The position numbers and the translations under genes are program-made. Under the pieces are notes generated by a model. It was not told the DNA's origin. It ran no database searches and worked only from the letters and a program-made list of their open reading frames with translations. This document shows positions 48,235 through 60,319 of a DNA stretch of 64,000 nt, piece by piece. Numbering within the stretch: position 1 is the first letter of the stretch; each line of letters begins with the position of its first letter. Origin of the DNA: Voacanga thouarsii (Eukaryota > Streptophyta > Magnoliopsida > Gentianales > Apocynaceae); assembly GCA_026120185.1 (NCBI GenBank), contig JANUWF010001052.1, positions 558,001 through 622,000 of the forward strand, given 5' to 3'.

Positions 48235-49079
48235 AACAGCAGCTCTAGAACAATGAAGAGTATAGATGAAGCAATGCAGCCAGAGGAAAAAAGTACACTG
48301 TCCATAGAATTGCCATAAAGTCAACTTTATAAAATAAATTCTGTTATCTTTATGATTATTAATAAAACATCCTTGCAAAAGCCTGAATGATTGACAAACC
48401 TGCTTATATTGATGCCCAATATACCTAGCATGTGATGGATTTCAAAAACTTCATAGCATTTCTAATTTATTTCAATTTCCTTATCCCTTTTTATAATTAC
48501 AAAAAACTCAACAGTAGATTTACATATACAAAATTGACAATATTTTCACGAATTGTGTATCATACATGGGCTTCTGATGGTAGACCATCGTAACAACAAA
48601 CTGATTGGATCCCCAATCATGCTTAAATTAGCATCCAATATACTTAGCACACATAGAACAAAATATCAGATCTTCTTCAAGTCACATACTTAAAAAATAA
48701 TTAAATTGCCAAAGATTAACCCAACTTCCAAAACCAATAAGCTAAATTCCCCATAGCCTTTCGAGAAATGCTGCCATCTATTTAAAACAAATGGTTTCCA
48801 ATATAATTGCCACAAAATTAAAATTCTTAATCCTATACAATAACTCAATACCAATTCTATGATTCACAATTCGTTTATACTAATTAGGAAAAAATAAATA
48901 AACCATATTTTCTGTAATAAAAAACTCAGTGAAGTTATTGTGCATCATACGTGGGATTTTGATGGTAAACCATTGTCGCAAAACACCGAAAGGTTCCCCA
49001 ATCATGATTATATTGACGCTCAATATACTTAGCACTTCGCGTAATATTTTTCACTTTTTACTACAACAGTTTCAGTCAA

Positions 49080-50900
49080 ATTATTAACAACAATCATCTT
49101 GCAAAAAATAAAAAAAAAATACCTTTTTTTTTCAAATAAACAAAGCTATTGCTGCAGAAAGATATTTAAAAAAAAAATCATAGTTGAAAATATTCTAACA
49201 AACAAACTGTTATCGAAAACAGTCTCTAATGAAAGTGAATAACATTCCCCAGTTAAAAACCATTGCAGAAAGTATAATATAAAAAATAGTACAATTTCAT
49301 TAAAGCACACCACTTTGAAGAAGCACTTTTTGTGTAATTAAAACCACAGTTAAGACACTTCTTAGTCAAAAACCATTGCAGAAAGTATAATATAAAAAAC
49401 AGTACAATTTCATTAAAGCACACAACTTTGAAGAAGCAATCTTTGTGTAATTAAAACCACAGTTAAGTTAACAAATATTCACAAACCACTCTTTCTATAA
49501 TAAAAAACACAGTTCAATTATTGTGCATCATACGTGGTCTTCTGATAGTAAACCATTGTCGCAAAACACCGAAAAATTCTCCAATCATGCTTATATTGAC
49601 GCCCAATATACTTAGCACTTCATGTAATATTTTTTACTTTTTACTACAATATAGTTTCAGTCAAATTATTAACAACAATCATTCTTTTGCAAAAAAAAAA
49701 AACAAAATACCTTCTTTTTTTCCAAATAAACAAAGCTATTGCTGAGAAAGACATTTAAAAAAAATCACCGTTCAGAATATTCTAACAAACAGGCTGTTAT
49801 CCAAAAAAGTGTTGAACGAAAGCCAATAAAATAACATTCCCTAGTCAAAAACCATTGTAGAAAGTATAATATAAAAAACAGTACAATTTCATTAAAGCAC
49901 ATAATTTTTAAGAAGCACTCTTTGTGTAATTAAAACCACAGTTAAGTTAACAAATATTCATAAACCACTTTTTCTATAATAAAAAATACAGTTTAGTTAT
50001 TGTGCATTATACGTGGGCTTCTGATGGTAAACTATCGTCGCAAAACACCGAAAGATTCCCTAATCATGCTTATATTGACGCCCAATATACTTAGCACTTC
50101 ATGTAATATTTTTTACTTTTTACTACAATACTTTCAGTGAAATTATTAACAACAATCATTCTTTTGCAAAAAAAACAAAAAAAAAAAACCAAAAATACCT
50201 TCTTTTTTTCCAAATAAACAAAGCTATTGCTGCAGAAAGACATTTCAAAAAAATCACCGTTCAGAATATTCTAACAAATAGACTATTATCCAAAAAAGTG
50301 TCCAACGAAAGCCAATAACATTCCCCAGTAAAAAACCATTGCAGAAAGTATAATATAAAAAACATTACAATTTCATTAAAGCACATAACTTTGAAGAAGC
50401 ACTTTTTGTGTAATTAAAACCACAGTTAAGTTAACAAATATTCATAAACAACTTTTTCTATAATAAAAAACACAATTCAGTTATTGTGCATCATACGTAG
50501 GTTTCTGATGGTAAACCATCGTCGCAAAACACCAAAAGGTTCCCTAATCATGCTTATATTGACGCCCAATATACTTAGCACTTCATGTAATATTTTTTAC
50601 TTTTTACTACAATAGTTTCAGTCAAATTATTAACAACAATCGTTCTTTTGCAAAAAAAATAAAAAACAAAATACTTTCTTTTTTTCCAAATAAACAAAGC
50701 TATTGCTGCTAAAAGATATTTAAAAAAAATTACCGTTCAGATTATTCTAACAAACAGACTGTTATAAAAAAAAGTGTCCAACGAAAGCCAATAACATTCC
50801 CCAGTCAAAAATTACTGCAAAAAGTATAATATAAAAAACAGTACAATTTCATTAAAGCACACAACTTTGAAGACGCACTTTTTTGTATAATTAAAACCAC
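49080..50900 (+). repeat. tandem array of about 480-bp units
   Basis: Within the field, about four units of 430-580 bp repeat in tandem. Each has the 100-bp core, a CACTTCATGTAATATTTTT block, a CAAATAAACAAAGCTATTGC block (about 49133, 49725, 50208, 50688) and an AGAAAGTATAATATAAAAAA block (about 49265, 49379, 49859, 50344, 50820). Confidence 0.85.
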
Positions 50901-52974
50901 AATTAAGTTATTGTGTACCATACGTGAGTTTCTGATGGTAAACCATCGTTGCAAAACACCGATTGGAACCCCAATCATGCTTATATTGACGCCCAATATA
51001 CTTAGCAAAGAAACATACTTTTTTCCATGACTTTGTTCATGACTTCTAACCAACTAACTCTAGTTATTAAATAAGAAAAGCCACAAATCTCAACTAAACT
51101 ACAGTCCAAAATTCTGCACTTAATTATGTGTTTACTAGACAACCTAATATGCATGCCCATGAATTGTAATGTGCATGTCCATGAATTGTAAATATCTAAT
51201 GAATAAGGTAATCCATGCACTCAAAGACATTAAACATGTTTTTGTTCACGACTTTGTTCATGACTTCTAACCAACTAACTCTAACTATTAAACAAGAAAA
51301 GCCACAAATCTCAAACAAACTACAATTCACAATTCTGTACTTAATTATGTGTTTACTAGACAACCCAATATGCATGTCCATCAATTGTGCATCATACATG
51401 GGCATTTGATAGTAAACCATCATCGCAAAACATAGAATGGTTGCTCAATCATACTTATATTGATGCCCAATATACTTAGCACACAAACATGCTTTTTTTC
51501 ATGACATAATGACAAGATATTATTGTATTTATCCACTGTGTTCGTTAGATAAGCTTGCATTAAGTTGTACCATTTAGTACAACTGCCACTGACAATTTTT
51601 TATATTTTCACTGTGTAATTATAGCGCTCGAACATGTTTTTCAAAATAGAAATAAAACTACCATCGACTGTTGCTGTATTTTTCATTGTGTAACTTCAAA
51701 ATCCTAGAATTCTGCACTTAATTATGTATTTACTACGCAACTCAATATGCATGTCCATGAATTGTGCATTATACATGGGCTTCTGATGGTAAACCATCGT
51801 CGCAAAACACCGAATGGTTGCCCAATCATGCTTATATTGACGCTTAATATACTTAGCACAGAAAAATGCTTTTATTCATGACTTTGCATCTCAAACAAGG
51901 ACCATTTTTCCACAGAAACCATAACAAAACTTTGCCAATTCAAATGTCTATTTGTAAAGACCTATTCACCAGTGCAAAGTTTATTCTATACCACAATTGA
52001 GGTACTGCAAAGATATTGTACAAAAAACACAAGCAATTCCTCAAAATTCCATAAGAAAATTAAATAAAAACAAAGAACCATGACTAAGGTACAATAACAT
52101 CAAAAGTAAACGCAGATTCATGAATGATATCAACATTGATGTCAACATTTAGGCCATGATGGCAATTGATATTTAGCTAATGTAACAATGAAAGCATTTA
52201 AAAATTTATGCCCAAGGAAAAAAATGCAGTACTTGACACCCAATATACTTACCAAATAATCAAACACACAAACCTTATAAATTAGGACCATGGTTAAGCA
52301 AAAAATGAGGCCAAATAGGCAAGTAAAGCATTTTTTAATAGGTAATTTGTATTTTAAGAAACCAAATCTAATTTTAAAATTTTTTAATGGTTTGCTTTCA
52401 GTTTTCTCAATTTCAAAAACTGCTAAATGTTATTCAGTTAAAATGTTACTTAAAATAAGCAAGCCAAAAACATGATTACATAAGAAAAGTCACAAATCTC
52501 AATCAAACTACATTCCAAAATTCTGCACTTAATTATGTGTTTACTAGAGAACCTAAGATGCATGTCCATGAATTGTGCATCATACGTGGACTTCTGATGG
52601 TAAACCATCGTCGCAAAATACCGAATTGTTGCTCAATCATGCTTATATTGACACCAAATATACTATGCACACAAACATGCTTTTGTTCATGACTTTGTTC
52701 ATGACTTCTAACCAACTAACTCTAACTATTAAATAAGAAAAGTCCCAAATCTCGACCAAACTACAGTCCAATATTCTGCACTTAATTATGTGTTTACTAG
52801 ACAACATAATATGCATGTCCATGAATTGTGTATCATACGTGGGCTTTTGATGGTAAACCATCGTCGCAAAACATAGAATGGTTGCTCAATCATGCTTATA
52901 TTGACGCCCAATATACTTAACACACAAACATGCTTTTTTCTATGACATAATGACAATATATTATTGTATTTATC

Positions 52975-53130
52975 CGCTGTCTTCGTTACATCAGCTTGCA
53001 TTACCTATTGCAAAATATTACAATGGTATAGCTAATATCTTTGATGAGTTGACATTCAATGAGAGACATCCAAAATCAAATAGGGACAGGAAAATATAGT
53101 CTTTTCTCACTTCAACTTATTGTAAATGAA
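52975..53130 (+). repeat. exon-like fragment, copy 1
   Basis: A block CAGCTTGCATTA...TCAACTTATTGTAAAT that is repeated at about 53630-53772 and 56642-56787. In the last copy it reads as LALTIAKYYNGIVDIFDDLT... This first copy has a small deletion and stops. Confidence 0.6.
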
Positions 53131-53624
53131 AAAAAAAAACCACTCTAAAAGACTTTCCTCATATGTGTCACATACTGCAAAATTTACTAGACAACCCAAT
53201 ATGCATGCCCATGAATTGTGCATCATATGTGGGCTTTTGATGGTAAACCATCGTCGCAAAACATCGAATGATTGCCCAATCATACTTATATTGATGCCCA
53301 ATATACTTAGCACACAAACATACGTTTGTTCATGACTTCTAACCAACTAACTCTAACTATTAAATAAGAAAAGCCACAAATCTCAACCAAATTACAGTCC
53401 AAAATTTTGTACTTAATTATGTATTTACTAGACAACCCAATATGCATGTCCATGAATTGTGCATCATACGTGAACTTTTGATGGTAAACCATTGTCGCAA
53501 AACACAGAATGATTGCCCAATCATGCTTATATTGATATATTGATGCCCAATATACTTAGCACACAAACCTGCTTTTTTTCATAACATAATGATAAGATAT
53601 TACTGCCTTTATCCACTGTATTCG

Positions 53625-53983
53625 TTAGATCAGCTTGCATTAACTATTGCAAAATATTACAATGGTATAGCTGATATCTATGATCACTTGACATTCTCAA
53701 AAATGGGAGACATTCAAAATTAAATAGGGACAGGGAAATATAGCCTTTCCTCACTTCAACTTATTGTAAATTAAAAAAAAAAAAACCCACCCTAAAAGAC
53801 TCTCATCATATTTATCATATGCTACGAACTGATTCCATTTTCTATGGTAGAAGCCCAATATCTTCATTAGATATTGATCCTTATGACAGTCATAGATCAA
53901 AATTCCTAGCTACTGACCATGTTTTTGTTGTTACTAGACAATTAAAATTCTATTCCTTTCTAAAATTCTTCAATAAAATATAA
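53625..53983 (+). pseudogene. exon-like fragment, copy 2, unknown
   Basis: Part one (53630-53772) matches the 56642-56787 block. Part two (53795-53983) is an open frame of 62 codons beginning KDSHHIYHML and ending FLKFFNKI then stop. Both parts are repeated at 56602-56991 with the same stop position. Family unknown; the two parts are in different frames, separated by an A-run. Confidence 0.4.
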
Positions 53984-55564
53984 TAATTATCTAACTGTGC
54001 CCTCAACAATTACAATACAATTATTAAAACATTTTACAACATGTCATGCATAGACAAATTCAGAAAACAGCATCTTCAGTCTACTTAAACCCTGTGTTTT
54101 AATGCATTTTACCATAGCATAAATACCTTAAAAAGACAAGATAACTGCAACGGAGAGAAGGGGAAAAAAAAGTCCAATAAACAATGGACATCCACACAAA
54201 TGTAGAACAACCCAATATGCATGTCTATGAATTGTGCATCATACGTGGGCTTCTGATGGTAAACCATTGTCGCAAAACATCGAATGGTTGCCCAATCATG
54301 CTTATATTGACGCCTAATATACTTAGTACAAAAAAAGGCTTTTGGCCATGACTTTGCAACTCAAACAAGGACATTTTTCAACAGAAACCATAACAAAACT
54401 TTCCTAATTCAAAGGTCTATTTGTAAAGACCTATTCACCAGTATAAAGCCTATTCTACACCACAATTGAGGTAGTGCAAAGATATTTCCCAAAAAACATA
54501 AGCAATTCCTCAAAATTCTATAAAAAAATTAAATAAAAATAAAGAACCATGAATAAGGTACAATAACATCAAAAGTAAACTCAGATTCATGAATGATGTC
54601 AACATCCAGATCATAATGGCAATTGATATTTAGCTAATGCAGCCATGTAATTTTTTGATGTCAAGCAGTACCAACAAGTTTATGTACAGAGACATTAAGT
54701 GAAGAACAATATTCTCTGCTAAAAAGAGAATATTATTGACACCACAACTTCTTACTAAAAAACTGGCTTGCTTTCAGTTTTCTGAATTTCAAAAACTGCT
54801 AAATGTTATTTAGTTAAAATGCCACTTAAAGTGAGCAAGTCAAAATCAAGATTTCAGAAGAAAAGCCACCAATCTCAATAAAACTACATTCCAAAATTCT
54901 GCACTTAGTTATGTGTTTACTAGACAACCAATATGCATGTCCATGAATTATGCATCATACGTGGACTTTTGATGGTAAACCATCGTCACAAAACACCGAA
55001 TGGTTACCCAATCATGCTAATATTGATGTCCAATATACTTAGCACACAAACATGCTTCAGTTCATGACTTTGTTCATGGCTTCTAACCAACTAACTCTAA
55101 CTATTAAATAAGAAAAGCCACAAATCTCAACCAAACTCTAGTCTAGAATTGTGCATCATACGTGAGCTTCTAATGGTAAATCATCGTCGCAAAATGCAGC
55201 AGAACAACACAATAAAAAAGTGCAATTAAAAATGGACATCCACACAATATGCATGCCCATAAATTGTGCATCATACGTGGGCTTCTGACATCAGCAATTT
55301 GAAACCTATACATGTTTCATTTGAAAAATAAGGTTTCTTGCTTAACTTTTGACTTTGTGTCAATGTTAGGACTTACTTTTCGAAATGTTGCTTTATTGAA
55401 GGCTTCTTGGAAATTGAGGTGTTTTTTTTCCCCTGCACTACCAAAAAAAAAAAAAAAAACACACACACACATACACACACACACAAAATTCAGGTACTGC
55501 AAAGATATTTCCCAAAAAACACAAGCAATTCCTCAAAATTCCATAAGAAGATGAAGAAAACTTC

Positions 55565-55754
55565 CCTTCTTTACTGCCAATTTCTGGATGCTTTTCTGCG
55601 ATGCTTTTTTTGGTTTTCTTCCATGAATCTTTAGAATTGCGCAAAAATGATGTCAACATTGTTCGAGTAGCAAACTTATCCTCAACCTCAAAAGTACATG
55701 CAACATCAACAGCATCAACAACCATGTTATTCCTTACCATCCCCTCTATAACAT
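55565..55754 (-). pseudogene. captured last-exon fragment, copy 1
   Basis: This is a copy of the exon at 57741-57551. It reads DSWKKTKK and FEVEDKFATRTMLTSFLRN, with an extra T in a T-run (about 55598) that shifts the frame before the end. The surrounding 400 bp (about 55490-55900) match about 57480-57925. Confidence 0.5.
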
Positions 55755-56601
55755 CTACAACAGAGAGAATAGATTAAGAACTAAAGGACTTAAAAAATAT
55801 ACCAACTCCTATGCAGCTCAGATGATAAAATCAGAAGTAGAAGGAAAGAAAACTAAACTCATGTCATAATAGGACCATCCATTTCATTTAAGATACAAAA
55901 CGAAAACAAAAAAAGAGCTGGTCTTTTAACAATTTACTATGTAAAATAGGACCATGGTTAAGCAAAAAATGAGGCCAAATTGGCAAGTTAAGCATTTTTT
56001 AATATGTGGTTTGTATTTTAAGAAACCAAATATAATTTTAAAGTTTTTCAATGGTTTGCTTTCAGTTTTCTCAATTTCAACAACTGCTAAATGTTATTAA
56101 GTTCAAATGTCACTTAAAATGAGCAAACCAAAAACAAGATTCCATAAGAAAAGTCACAAATCTCAACCAAACTACAGTCCAAAATTCTGCACTTAATTAC
56201 GTGTTTACTAGACAACCTAATATGCATGTCCATGAATTGTGCATCATACGTGGGCCTCTGATGGTAAACCATCGTCGCAAAACACCGAATGGTTGTCCAA
56301 TCATGCTTATATTGACGCCCAATATACTTAGCACACAAACATGCTGTTGTTCATGACTTCTAACCAACTAACTCTACCTATTAAATAAGAAAAGTCACAA
56401 ATCTCAAACAAACTACAATCCAAAATTCTGCACTTAATTATGTGTTTACTAGACAACCCAATATGCATGTGCGTGAATTGTGCATCATACGTAGGCTTTT
56501 GATGGTAAACCATCATCGCAAAGCATAGAATGGTTGCCCAATCATGCTTATATTGATGCCCAATATATTTAGCACACAAACATGCTTTTTTTCATGATAT
56601 A

Positions 56602-56991
56602 ATGACAAGATATTACTGTATTTATCCACTCTATTCGTTAGATCAGCTTGCATTAACTATTGCAAAATATTACAATGGTATAGTTGATATCTTTGATGAC
56701 TTGACATTCTCAACAATGAGAGACATTCAAAATCAAATAGGGACAGAAAAATATAGTCTTTCCTCATTTCAACTTATTGTAAATTAAAAAAAAAACCCTC
56801 TAAAAGACTCTCATTATATTTATCATATGCTGCAAAATGATTCCATTTTCTATGGTAGACACCCAATATCTTCATTAGATATGGATCCTTATGGCAGTCA
56901 TATATCAAAATGTTCAGCTACTGACTATGTTTCTGTAGCTACTAGACAATTAAACTTCTATTCTATTCTCAAATTCTTCAATAAAATATAG
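56602..56991 (+). pseudogene. exon-like fragment, copy 3, unknown
   Basis: Open from 56602 to a stop at 56785-56787 (SLDQLALTIAKYYNGIVD, MRDIQNQIGTEKYSLSSFQ) and, in another frame, 56803-56991 (KDSHYIYHMLQNDSIFYG, SLDMDPYGSHISKCS, stop TAG). It resembles captured exon sequence. I do not recognise the source. Most differences from copy 2 change the amino acid, so no sign of selection on protein. Confidence 0.4.
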
Positions 56992-57550
56992 TAATTATTT
57001 AATTGTGCCCTCAACAATTACAATACAATTATTAAAACATTTTACAACATGTCATGCATAGACAAATTCAGAAAACAACATCTTCAGTCTACTTAAACTC
57101 TGTGTTTTAATTCATTTCACCATAGCATAAATACCTTAAAAAGGCAACATAACTGCAGCAGAGAGAAGGGGAAAAAAAAAGTCCAATCAATAATGGACAT
57201 CCACACAAATACAGAACAACCTAATATGTATGTCCATGAATTGTGCATCATACGTGAGTTTCTGATGGTAAACCATTATCGCAAAGCACCGAATGGTTGC
57301 CCAATCATGCTTATATTGACGCTCAATATACTTAGTACAGAAAAAATGCTTTTGTTCATGACTTTGCAACTCAAACAATGACATCTTTTTCCCCGAAACC
57401 ATAACAAAACTTCCCCAATTCAAAAGTCTATTTGTAAAGACCTCTTCACCAGAGTAAAGCCTATTCTACACCACAATTCAGGTACTACAAAGATATTTTC
57501 TAAAAAACACAAGCAATTCCTCAAAATTCCATAAGAAGATGAAGAAAACT

Positions 57551-57741
57551 TCACTTCTTCACTGCCAATTTCTGGATGCTTTTCTGCGATGCTTTTTTGG
57601 TTTTCTTCCATGAATCTTTAGAATTGCGCAAAAATGATATCAACATTGTTTGAGTAGCAAACTTATCCTCAACCTCAAAAGTATATGCAACATCAACACC
57701 ATCAACAACCATGTTATTCCTCACCATCCCCTCTGTAACAT
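57551..57741 (-). pseudogene. captured last-exon fragment, copy 2
   Basis: On the minus strand a good acceptor (CTCTCTGTTGTAG) precedes a 191-nt open exon: DVTEGMVRNNMVVDGVDVAY, FEVEDKFATQTMLISFLRN, then a Lys-rich end SWKKTKKASQKSIQKLAVKK and a stop at 57553-57551. It looks like the true C-terminus of a plant nuclear-type protein, family unknown to me. Possible upstream exons are near 58090-58000 (CLSFRGRTVCAGS), 58690-58580 and 59326, but they were not joined convincingly. Confidence 0.45.
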
Positions 57742-57941
57742 CTACAACAGAGAGAATAGATTAAGGACCAAAGCACTTAAAAAATATACCAACTCCTATG
57801 TAGCTCAGATGGTAAAATAAGAAGCAGAAGCATAAGAAGCAGAAGCAAAGAAAACTAAACTCATGTTATAATTGGACCATCCATTACATTCAAGATACAA
57901 AACAAAAACCAAAGAAGAGCTGGTCTTTTCTTTTGCCCCAC

Positions 57942-59440
57942 ACAAAGAAAGGATGGGGACAGCTAAACAAAAAAAAGGAGTATGACAAAAAAACTTCAAA
58001 CATCTAATGAATAAGGTAATACATGCAGTCAAAGACATTACTGCCAGCACAAACTGTCCTTCCCCTAAAGCTCAAACATTTGACAGCAGCAACTAAACAT
58101 GTAGACAAAAGCAGAACCCTAAATTCGGGTGGTTAATTACAATATATAGTTACCTCACCATGCTACCTAAAACCTACAATAACCAATTCCTGTCCTAATT
58201 CCCACCAGTGTAATGGAAAACAAAATAATAGTTGCACTACTAGATTAGATGCCTTCGCATCTCTATTACTCTACTTCACAAATACAACCTGTCCTATATA
58301 ATTGTATTCCAGAAGATAAACAACTACATAAAAAAAATAATAAACAAAGGCAAATCTACCAAACAACTGTTAACTTATTAACTGACACTGTTAAAAGGAC
58401 GCAGCAAAACCTAGACTTCTCCTACACCATAAGCATGCAACAGCTTAGATCGTTGAGAGAACATGTATTTTAAACTCCATGATATTCATCAAATTCCAAT
58501 ACATCCCTTACTAATGATTGGACCACAAAGTTAAATGACAATAATGTAAGATATCCATGTAGATATTGGTTTTACCTTTCCATGATTCAAATAATACCAA
58601 ACGTATTGTCTCTCTCTATAGATATTGCTGACTCAGCCTCTGCTTCTGCCACTTTTGGGAACTCTTTCTCTCTGAAAGCCTTGAAAAAAAAAAAGAAGAA
58701 GCAAACTGCATTGATATACAGACGAAAAAAAGAACCAACTTAACAGCAGAGTTCGTTGCTAAATGTTAAAACAAAAAAAAGGTTCTGAAATTAAAAACAC
58801 CCAACAAACCAATCTGACTGAAATCAACATCTCATTCAAAGAATCAAGCCGAAAACAGATTAAAAAAAAAATCCTTCTGCTAAAATTTATTACAAGAAAA
58901 TCACATTTACCGACGAACTCTTACCATTCAAACATATATAACTTCAAAGCTGATCCTACAAAATCCGTCAACAAGATCTACTTTTTCTTCTGAAGAAAAA
59001 TGTCTACACACAAAAAAATACCAAACGACATCGCTAAAAAACATTCACATTGCATACAAACCGTCATACTCGCGGCGAAAAACAAACCAACCCTAGATCA
59101 ACGCTCACAGAATTGAACTCCAAAACAAAAAACCAAAACCACGATTACAAAATGCAAACAACAGTATAAACCGCAGATAATTATCATAAGATCTCGGATC
59201 TGAGCTGACAAACAACAAACTCAGATGAGACTTCACAATGTTCAACCAAAAAAATGAAAATGACGAACAACAAATGACTACACTGAAGAGAACCACCTTG
59301 CCATTCTTACAACATCCGGATGCCAAAAAATATTCAATCTAACAAAATCCAGAATCCAAAAGACAATTAAATCCACCGAATTTGATTGGTGGATTTAATT
59401 GGACTTCGTATAAAAAAAAAAAAAAGCCCAATACCAAATG
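57942..59440 (-). other. possible 5' part of captured gene
   Basis: Mixed-composition sequence less AT-rich than its surroundings. On the minus strand an ATG at about 59309 (ATGGCAAG then GTGG) could be a first exon, and about 58685-58582 is open (AFREKEFPKVAEAEAESA). No consistent gene model was reached. A hairpin AAATCCACC...GGTGGATTT lies at 59370-59397. Confidence 0.25.
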
Positions 59441-59552
59441 ACCTTTCCAAGCCCAACAACTAATTCAAAAAATAAAAAAACATCCTGTTTTTTTTTTAAA
59501 ACAAAAAAAAAATAAATCAACAATTTTTAATTTCAATACATAAAGTAGTAAT

Positions 59553-59584
<32 letters not shown>

Positions 59585-60319
59585 TAATACATAGAATTTG
59601 ATATGTATATTCATAAAATTTGATATATATGTATATTTATATATAGCATTTATGTTTGTATACATATTTAATATTAATACATAAAATAATAAAAATAAAT
59701 AATGCTTAATTACAACACTTTAACAAATTCCAAATACACCAAATCATAAGCAGAATTCAATTCTTAATAAAAAAAAGTTTAAAAAAATGTTGATCAATTG
59801 GAAATTGGAAAAAAAACATTAAACATAACATATCGTAATAATAAAAAGCATACATTTAAAAACCAAAACTTACTCATATATTCATCATATTTAGAAGCAT
59901 AAAATCCAAAAAAAAAAAAAAATCCATATACAAATATAAAACTCAACAATAACATTTTCAAACAAATTATTACCACAATCTATGAAAATTAAATTAGGCT
60001 AATATTTTTTATATACAAATTAAAAAGATTTTTTAATCACTTTTAATTTTTTTACCTTCTCAGCTACCCTAATCAAGAGTTTAGATTAATTAATCAAGAT
60101 ACAATATCATGCCAAAAAAAAAATGACTATATAAAACAATAATATAATATATATTACATTGCAAAAAAAAAAAAAAACCACAACCTATGACAATTAAATT
60201 AACATAATCTTTTTAAAAACAAATTTAAAGTCCTCATACTATTGCAACCCATTTAAAATCCATTGAAATTGAAAAATAAAAACTATTTATCCCGAGCGAC
60301 GCTCGAACCTCTGACCTAA
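59441..60319. other. AT-rich Helitron end
   Basis: No gene. Contains a TA run at 59555-59578 and many A-runs. It ends with the hairpin and CTAA described for the Helitron. Confidence 0.45.

Larger units (their letters stand above)
48540..57340 (+). repeat. repeat field with 18 copies of a roughly 100-bp core
   Basis: A core of about 100 bp starts TTGTGCATCATACGTGGGCT and ends CCCAATATACTTAGCAC. It contains the palindrome GATGGT-AA-ACCATC and an AATCATGCTTATATTGACGC block. Palindrome starts: 48576, 48961, 49544, 50023, 50507, 50934, 51408, 51785, 52596, 52849, 53239, 53480, 54255, 54971, 55172, 56260, 56501 and 57264. A truncated copy is at 55264-55290. Nine palindromes are exact. Copies are all in one orientation with spacings of about 240 to 960 bp. 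Flanking pieces are shared by subsets of copies. Many short open frames here are shadows of the repeats. Confidence 0.93.
34686..60319 (+). mobile_element. large Helitron, about 25.6 kb, degenerate
   Basis: The left end TCTATATATATATATAAAAG follows a host A, as for Helitron 5' ends (TC with TATA-rich start). The right end has a short hairpin (CGAGC-GAC-GCTCG, 60293-60305), then 10 bases and CTAA (60316-60319) before a host T, as for Helitron CTRR ends inserted between A and T. Inside, on the + strand, are the two genes that plant Helitrons carry: an RPA1-like gene and a Rep/Pif1-helicase gene. The region 48.5-57.3 kb is a repeat field with exon-like fragments. The genes are damaged, so the copy is probably dead. 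The left end is convincing; the right end rests on one short hairpin and is less sure. If that end is wrong, the element is at least 34.7-48.3 kb. Confidence 0.6.

Noticed and set aside
50805..53492. Many minus-strand frames of 60-82 codons with shared peptides (MVYHQKPTYDAQFMDMHI...)
   Set aside because: They are translations of the repeated core. Unit spacing is not a multiple of three and different frames are open in different copies, so no repeat protein is supported.
55317..55502. Frames over the CA/GT microsatellite at about 55440-55490
   Set aside because: Low-complexity artefact of the A-run and CACACA repeat.
48540..57340. CRISPR-like array
   Set aside because: Repeats are about 100 bp, spacers are hundreds of bases and themselves repeated, and the host is a plant. 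It is a Helitron-borne repeat field.
57790..57830. tRNA-like stretch TATGTAGCTCAGATGGTAAAA
   Set aside because: It resembles an A box but has no B box or acceptor-stem partner, and its duplicate at about 55808 has the same defect.
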